64,000 bases of DNA, from the NCBI GenBank assembly GCA_034770075.1, contig CM068379.1, positions 15,933,506 to 15,997,505 on the forward strand. Direction: 5' to 3'. Shown piece by piece: positions 57,541-64,000 of the stretch. A model generated the notes under the pieces. It had not been told where the DNA came from. It ran no database searches and saw nothing but the letters and a program-made list of their open reading frames with translations. The translations under genes were made by a program, and so were the position numbers. Source of the DNA: Aralia elata (Eukaryota; Streptophyta; Magnoliopsida; Apiales; Araliaceae). Positions within the stretch are counted from its first letter, which is position 1, and every line of letters begins with the position of its first letter.

Positions 57541-58299
57541 TATTAGGGCTCTCAGAGTTGTTATCCCAAGAAGAGCAGTTGAATAGATAAAGGAGTATAA
57601 TAAGTAACCAATTTGAGTAGAGCTCAAACAGTCATATATGCAGCAGTCAACAAACAGCGCATGTGACTCTACTATCTTGGTACCAGCTAATGGATGCTGA
57701 CTCAGCCATCACTAGCAGATTTAGGGAAGTAAAATACTCAGTGGTACAATAAATAAGTCTGTAGAAAGTTAGTCTCCAATGAAAAGAATTGCAACGGGAA
57801 GATATCAACGGTAAGCTTCCAATGGGAAGAAAATGGAGAACTACAAAAGAGAAAACCACACTCGAATGAATGTGTGTGTCGGTATTCAGTAAGCAAGAAC
57901 AAGAACACAAACTGTACAACCAGCTAGAAACTTCACTGCGACATGAGAGGTATGCTAAAGGGCTGGCATACGAGCTAAGAGTCGAATGACCAAGAAGCCA
58001 AGATCTAGAGCAACCAGATCCAGAACGGACAACTCTATGATCAAGCAAGGAACACTATGGGCTGAATGGATAAAAGACTGACTTGGACAAGTTAACCAGT
58101 CTTCAATAGAAGTGAGCATCTACATCTGCTATGTACCAGAGGGAGGAAGAGCTTCAACAACCATCATCAGCTGCATCCAGAAGAAGATCTCTAACAGCTG
58201 CCAAGTATCTAAAGATGAAGGAGATCAAAGTTCATCTTGGCAGCACAACCCAACAAACAATCAACACACCAAAGAGGGTCGGGCGTCCTTGTCTTAAGT

Positions 58300-58615
58300 G
58301 ACTAAACAAAGGCAAGTCTGTTGGACTTGCTGGGTATCGGAGGGTACAAGAGATTCTAAGTCTGTTGGGCTTAGTCTACAGGTTCCAAGGCTGCTGGCTT
58401 TAAAGAGTTCTTTGTGAACTGGGTTTCCAAGTCTGTTGGACTTGAGGAGGGTCATGTGATCCTTGTCCGAGGGACTAAAAATAACTCAAGTCTACGGGAC
58501 TTAAGAGGGGTTAGAGGATCCGTGTCTGCGAGGCTTGAGGAGGGTCATAAGATCGTTGCCTTTGTGGCTAAAAATAACTTTTGTCTGTTGGACTTGAGGA
58601 GGGCGTAAAGTCCTT
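58300..58615 (+). repeat. AAGTCTGTTGGACTT hairpin array
   Basis: Five copies of AAGTC-loop-GACTT (58313, 58359, 58431, 58487, 58580 approximately) are interspersed with GAGGAGGGTCAT stretches. The loop varies (TGTTG, TACGG). Confidence 0.75.
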
Positions 58616-58963
58616 ATCTTTATGACTAAAATAATTTGTGGATTCCTACTTGTTGAAGTAGAAGAGTGGAGTAGGAGTTATTCAGTCTCCGAACCACTTA
58701 AAATCTCCTATGTTATTTACTTTTTGTCATTTACTTTATGCTCAATGAACTGCTATATCTGTTATGAACCATACTATAAATTTGTAAATTGAACTAAGAT
58801 TATGCTTGAATCTACGAAGGGGTTATTAATGATTATTCCGCTATGCATCAATTGATTCTCTATTTTCGTAACTGTTATACTTTCATTAATAAATGAAAAA
58901 AGTTTTAAGGGATCTATTTAACCCCCCTTCTAGATCCACATTGTGTCCCCGGGAACTAACAAT

Positions 58964-58974
58964 TGGTATCAGAG
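58964..58974 (+). promoter_or_regulatory. Primer binding site (tRNA-Met-type)
   Basis: TGGTATCAGAG lies two bases after the LTR, the common initiator-tRNA-Met site of copia and many plant LTR elements. Confidence 0.85.
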
Positions 58975-61900
58975 TGGGTTCTCATAAATATGTTAAAGCT
59001 CACGCTTTGAGTAGATCTATGACACAAAGGTAGATCAGTTCTAAGTCTAGGTATTAGTTGACAAAACAATGAGCTAATAAGTTGAAAATTGTATATGCAG
59101 GAAAAACTGTCCTAAGCTATCTAGGGCTTTTCCATGGGCTTAAATAGAAAACTCATCATCACCAGGCGTATTGATGTCACTGAGCATATTAATCATCTCA
59201 TAAGGAGGAAGTAGACAGATGCAGCAAGAACGAAGATATTCTCCATTAAAAAGAGAATTTACATCTCCACCCAAGATGTTGTGAAGTCCTACGAAGGATG
59301 ATCAAGGGGTTATCTAAAGGATAATGCGCCATCATCAATGCACTTACAACGACTCCATGAGCCTCTAAAAACTTATGACATGTTTCCACTCTACAAGATA
59401 TGAACACAGAGGTTCATTCAAGCGTATCAGTAACTATGGGATGTCATAACTAACCATGTGCAGAATGCAAAGATGTGCTCAATGTATCAGACAATGCAAC
59501 ACAATGAAGGAACAAATGATGAAACCAATAGTGGCTTGAGAAATCTCAATTAATAGGGAAGTGCATCATTGCTTACAGCACCACTGCCTGTCAAGAAATT
59601 GACATTAGTGAGGTATCTATCTCTGTATCTCTAAAGTGCAAATGTCTTTAACTGTTAATATATATTGCATAGTTGCGTGTCTTCATACTTCAGTAAGCAT
59701 ATTAAGTAATCATTTTCTACCCCAAAAGGAAAAAGAAAGAAAGTGAGAATAATGATTTAACAATCACTTTGTTGTCTATCCATATTTGAGGCTAAAAATA
59801 AAATTCTTGAGATGAATATCTAAAGTCTTTGCAAATAGAATCTTCTTCTATCTTGTTGCTAAATGAGTATAATATGCTTAAACTGTTTTGCAATTGTTGT
59901 TGTGTGTACTGATAAAGACTCAAAATTATTTATCTTGATTTTGAGAGTTTATCCTTCGATACGGAAAATCAAGTGTTCTGGGATTGTAATCTGTAATATC
60001 ACCTCAAGCTTTTTAAACTATGTTGTTTAATAGGTGACTGTGCTTAATGAGCTATTTGTATCCTACCTCAGTCCTCACATCTTATTTGATGAGTAGTGCA
60101 TTACTTCATGATTTAAGTCTTTGATAAGTTATAGAGTGGCATGGAAGGATTGTGGAAACTGATCAACTCTACGAACCCTCTAGGTACAACTCACAGAACT
60201 GACCACCACTCTACTAAGGTTCAAACACTTAGAACAAAATGCAAGCAATGACTCATCTAAGTAGAAGGATTGAGGACCCACATCCGTTTTATCATGTTTT
60301 CTCTCACACACACTGTCATGCAGCATGTCTTATTGCCATCTCATTTAAAAGCTGCATAAATTGTGAAACCACAATTTGGAAAAGACTTGAGCTTTCAAAA
60401 GAACTAATCCAGCAGGACCCAAAGAATATTGGGTACCAAGTTAAAATTGAGTTAACCTGTAGGTATCATGATTTCTCTATCCTCACTCAAGCACATTCAA
60501 GGAAGAAGTTAGAAAAGGATGACCCTCATCAACAAACTTCTGGCAAACGGCAAAGGCTCATTCTCCAGTAAATCCCTCTCAGAAGTTGGAGCTCCATACA
60601 GCATAATAAAGCACCTCTAGAAGCAGTACAAAAACCAGGTCATCATCAACTCTACGATTACAATGTGAATGGAAGGATCGTAGAGTAACCAAGGGTACAA
60701 GACTTCATTAACTCTACAATAGCAGTACCAAGTAAAGGATCATAGAGTGACTAGTGCTAAAGAGAATGCTCTACGATCAGATGAAGAAAGATGAACATTC
60801 ATCTAAAATGGAAGTATTAACTATGGGGGAGCAACAATCTAATAAGTTCAGCAGTGCTCAATTTGATAAGGAGTCAAGGAAATTGAAGAGACGAAGAATG
60901 TGAAGCTGCAAGATGGAAAGAGTCACAAAGCTACAGCTTTGGGCGCAAAAGAAAGTAATTGAGCCTAACAGAGGGCATGTGAGCAAGCAGGGTCAAAAGT
61001 TCTCCAGCAGGTTAAGAGACAAATCATGTCCTTGATCTCAACTGTTTCATGACTCAAGCAAAATGAAGCTTCTTTAAATCCTTAAGGTGACACTTCATCA
61101 TACACAACCCTGTCCCAAACTCAAAGTCCCAAAACTCTAAGGCTGATGAACCAAATGAATCTTCATCTTAGATCATAGAATTCCTAAACTCTACGACTGA
61201 CAAACCAAGCCAGCTCTACTATTCTAAGTCGTAGAGACACTATGATGGACATCATGATCGTAGAGCATGTTGACTCTACGACCACAGCTTACTAAACACT
61301 ACTCCCATACTTTATACCTAACCAAATCCAAGGAGTACAGTGATGACATTCTAAACACCATATCCAAACAGTCCTTCCTCAGACAAGTGCCTCAAAGACA
61401 AACCAAGCCCTATGTTTCAAACCTAGAGGCCTGCCCTTTTTGAGCTTCCTTAGTCCTGTCAAAAGACTGAATGAGAATGCATCACCAACATTTCTCCAGA
61501 GCTCAAGATGTAAAAGGAACAAAAGAGAAAGGCTGATCCCTTAAAAGAGAGATGACCATGGGACTCTCTAGAAGAGAAAGAAGCTGGTCCTAAGGGAAAA
61601 TCTTCACCTAGCAAAAGATTCAGCTTTACTACAAGATCAGATACAAAGCATAAAGATTGTCATCTTGGATGTCAAGAGAAAACGAGGATCCTTCAAAGAT
61701 TATTCACTCCAGAAAGAAGCCACTACAAGCCTACATGGACACTCTCTCATCAAGGTCTGCACTCACGTAGATAAGTGCAAGTCAGCATATGAGCAACAGT
61801 AGGTGTGACCAAGCCCTATTCTCAAGGAGGACATGATCATAGAGTGAAGGGAAATGACACTCTTTGAACGGGCAAAGTCAAGAGTCAAAGAGACATGGGC

Positions 61901-62207
61901 CACGTTCTTAGTAACTGATGTGTAACAGTTATGGAAGTATCAACACAGTTGGCTACGTTCAACAAATGGGTTTCTCACACGTGTACTTGACAAAAAGAGG
62001 GAACTGATATCAGTTAAAATTTCAAATACTGACGGTTGCTCTTTCCTATCAGTTATTAATATCGTTCCTCTCATAAAGTTGTGTTTATCCCTCAAAACCA
62101 TAAAATAATCAAATCTTCAGCAAACCAAACATAACAAGCTTCAAAAGCCTCAAAACCCTTGTTGCTTCAAATCTCTATCAACAGTCAAGTATTCTTCAAC
62201 CCTTATT
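58975..62207 (+). other. Long non-coding leader of the copia element
   Basis: 3.2 kb lie between primer site and first long ORF. CTCTACGAT and GATCGTAGAG words appear in both orientations at 60125-60180, 60645-60775 and 61185-61285. A 110-codon open stretch at 60239-60571 has no family resemblance. I see no gag or RNA gene. Confidence 0.55.
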
Positions 62208-64000
62208 ATGAAAAACTGTCAAGTCGTATCAGGTATTCAACTTGGTTTCGACAAATTTGGAGAATCAGATGAGAAATTCAAGGAGATCCTAGAGAGTGTG
62301 AAGCAAGCAGGATTCTCAAAGTGCTTGGGATCGAACACCAAGATCCTCTCTGATCTTATCAAGGAGCTCTAACAGAATGCAGTAGTCGATGATGTTGTTC
62401 TGACTATTAAAGTTCGTGGAATCAAACTGAAGATGAATGTTGCAGAAATCAATCAATGTTTGGGATTTACCAACTAAGGTCTGTCATCCTTAGAAGGAAT
62501 CGATTCTGATGAAGGCAAGAAATTGATGGGCTATGTGAAGAATCCCCATGTGAAAGGAATGAAGAAAAAGGAATTTCCTGAGAAGTTTGAATTCCTATCT
62601 GAGATTGTGGGCAAGTGTATTCTATGTAAACATACTGCCCATGATACTGTGAATGATCTGCAATTGAAGATTATGACCGCCATTATCATGAAGAAGGAGA
62701 TGAATTTTGGAGCTATATTGTCTGATTGGTTAGTCAAAGAAGGTAAGAAGGTGAAGACATCAGATAAACTAGTCCTGAAGGTCTACTATGGAAGGTTCTT
62801 GAGCATCATACTGAAGAAGAAGCTAAAAAGCAAAATTGGGGATGATGAGGCAGAAACCCTAAATGTCCACAAAATCATGTCACCCGAATTGTTTGACAAT
62901 TGGAAGAAGAACCCCATGGAGAACAAGAAGTTCAGAACATCTGGTAGCAGTAGTAGAAGGACTTCAAAGGCTGGCAAAGGGAAGAGGAAAACTAGTACAT
63001 TGAAGGATGAACCATCTCAATCTGAAGACTTTTCATCAACTAAGCCCATTCCCTCAAAATCACTCAAAAAGAAGGTGAAAGTTGAGGCAACCCCAGTGAA
63101 GAGTACCTCATCCTCGAAAGATGAATCTAAGGAAGAGAAAAAAGCATCCAAGGCACCTATTGTCAAGCCCTCAGAAAGGAGACAGAGTGCAAGATTAAGG
63201 TAAATGATGGAACTCTCAAGTCAAAGAAGTAAAGAAGAGATTCCACCAGTGACAGTTGACCTTGAAGATGATGATGGTGAGGGTGATAAAGCTGAAGTTG
63301 TAGAGATAAGTAAAAATGTGGCATCCCGTGATAAATCTGTTGAAAAGGATGTGACCACAAGTATGTCTAAACCAGAAAGTGAGGATGTAGCTATGTCTGT
63401 TAAAAAGAGCCTCAATAAATCAACAGAAAATGATGAGGACATGGAAGCAAGCTATGAAGATCAATCAACTGATGAGTCAGCTGAAAAATCAAAAGAAGCA
63501 GTTATGGAAGAAGAAAATTCAGAGGGAAAGAGTACCAAGGAAGCTAGCATTGATAAAGGGAAAGAAGTAGTGGATGATGATGAAATGCAACAGGACTATG
63601 ATTCTGAGAACAGTGCATCAGAAAGCCACTTCAAGCCAGCAACCACGAGAATGCGAAGGAGGATTGTGCTGGAGGCCTGTGACAAACCAGGTGCCGTATT
63701 GCCAACAAGATGGATAGATTATAGCGATGGTCAAATGAAAGTGGTATCAATGACCATAGAGGATCTTCTTAACAATTTTTAAGACATTGAGCTTGATCGC
63801 ACTACTATTCTATATGATCTTGACAGTGAACAACTGACATAGTTTTACCCATGGATGCCCTGGTTGAAGGCCATTGAATTTGGAGATACAAGCTTCATTA
63901 GCTGGTGTTACTCACAGTTTCCAAATCTGAAGCTGATCTCTCAGAACTTCCCAAGAGTTCAATCTTATCCAAAGTTCCTGATCAAGGACACTCAGCATTT
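62208..64000 (+). pseudogene. Unrecognised long ORF of the copia element, five stops, runs off window
   Basis: From ATG 62208 (MKNCQVVSGIQLGF) one frame continues nearly 600 codons to the window end, broken by TAA at 62370, 62475, 63201, 63780 and TAG at 63837, all explicable as CAA or CAG with C changed to T. The N-terminal part (VLTIKVRGIKLKMNVAEINQCLGF, in two pieces; LQLKIMTAIIMKKEMNFGAI) faintly recalls the plant transposon-protein domain that checks a conserved 'xxINxxLGL' motif; this is a weak memory-based match. The middle is Lys/Ser- then Glu/Asp-rich and would be disordered. The C-terminal part (WMPWLKAIEFGDTSF) is not recognised. It is not a normal copia gag. Confidence 0.6.

Larger units (their letters stand above)
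56044..58961 (+). repeat. 5' LTR of the plus-strand copia element
   Basis: The TGTT..AACA ends match. A polypurine-like CAAAGGGGGAGAA lies at 56080-56092, and an alternative LTR start would be TGCTATAAG at 56093. Inside are about sixteen GATCGTAGAG-type words (56410-57540) and an AAGTCTGTTGGACTT array (58300-58615). No ORF inside is convincing. Confidence 0.75.
56044..64000 (+). mobile_element. Ty1-copia (SIRE-like) element, 5' part
   Basis: It starts TGTTGGGAATC and the LTR ends GGGAACTAACA, followed by a tRNA-Met-type primer site. It runs off the window at the right. The LTR is about 2.9 kb. The internal part begins with 3.2 kb without coding sequence, then a long broken ORF with no gag resemblance that I can see. 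Assignment to copia rests on the LTR resemblance to the solo LTR in copia debris and on the primer site; pol is not in the window. Confidence 0.7.

Noticed and set aside
60239..60571. 110-codon open frame in the copia leader
   Set aside because: No family resemblance and no regulatory context; could be chance in a 3 kb leader.
62208..63840. Reassigned stop codons (TAA/TAG read as Gln)
   Set aside because: All stops fit Gln codons, but the plant context, intact Ogre pol ending at a normal stop and similar changes in other dead elements favour C-to-T decay.

Overview
The window is plant nuclear DNA, most likely from a eudicot with a large, repeat-rich genome. I find no host gene, tRNA, rRNA or CRISPR array. 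Essentially every base belongs to an LTR retrotransposon or retrotransposon debris, and the families are plant-type: an intron-bearing Ogre/Tat element, a chromodomain-bearing Tekay-like chromovirus, Athila-type elements with tRNA-Asp-like primer sites (two gag-only, one cut by the window edge), and SIRE-like Ty1-copia. No species can be named from this.

The layout is a nest. The oldest layer is a Ty1-copia element on the minus strand, readable only as five scattered fragments (54242-53665, 48259-47970, 46036-45768, 11108-10992, 9494-9376) that run in order from gag to the integrase zinc finger. Everything else interrupts it. From the left: an Athila-type 3' end (1-2622); a long minus-strand LTR (2623-9375) holding a complete minus-strand solo LTR (5268-8643, target duplication AACAT) and a fold-back MITE (9041-9264); a solo LTR (9495-10991); a gag-only element of TR-GAG type (11109-45767, target duplication CTTGG); a copia solo LTR (46037-47969, target duplication AACTC); a second TR-GAG element (48260-53664); a truncated Tekay-like LTR (54243-56043); and the start of a plus-strand Ty1-copia element (56044 to the window end).

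The deepest nest is in the middle. The TR-GAG element's 3' LTR is split at 16430/44270 by a Tekay-type chromovirus (16431-44269, target duplication TCCAC). That chromovirus is split inside its RNase H region by a 17.7 kb Ogre/Tat element (21919-39608, target duplication ACGAC). LTR divergence by eye falls in the same order: a few percent for TR-GAG, about 1.5% for Tekay, about 0.2% for Ogre. The Ogre copy is therefore very young. It keeps an open RT-RNase H-integrase frame and a spliceable intron between protease and RT, and has a frameshift in a G run at the gag/protease border and another after protease. Downstream of pol it carries two genes on the opposite strand: one with three exons resembling the plant mobile domain family, and one DUF7745-like with a single stop. 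A 139-bp minisatellite follows, before the 3' LTR.

The most striking cross-cutting pattern is that almost every LTR family here, Ty1 and Ty3 alike, carries its own small island of GC-rich inverted-repeat words in an otherwise AT-rich LTR. In several families the two arms change together between copies. A second pattern is a conserved 3' non-coding module in the three Athila/TR-GAG elements: two hairpins, an extra purine tract about 940-1040 bp before the 3' LTR, a hairpin array, and the real polypurine tract.
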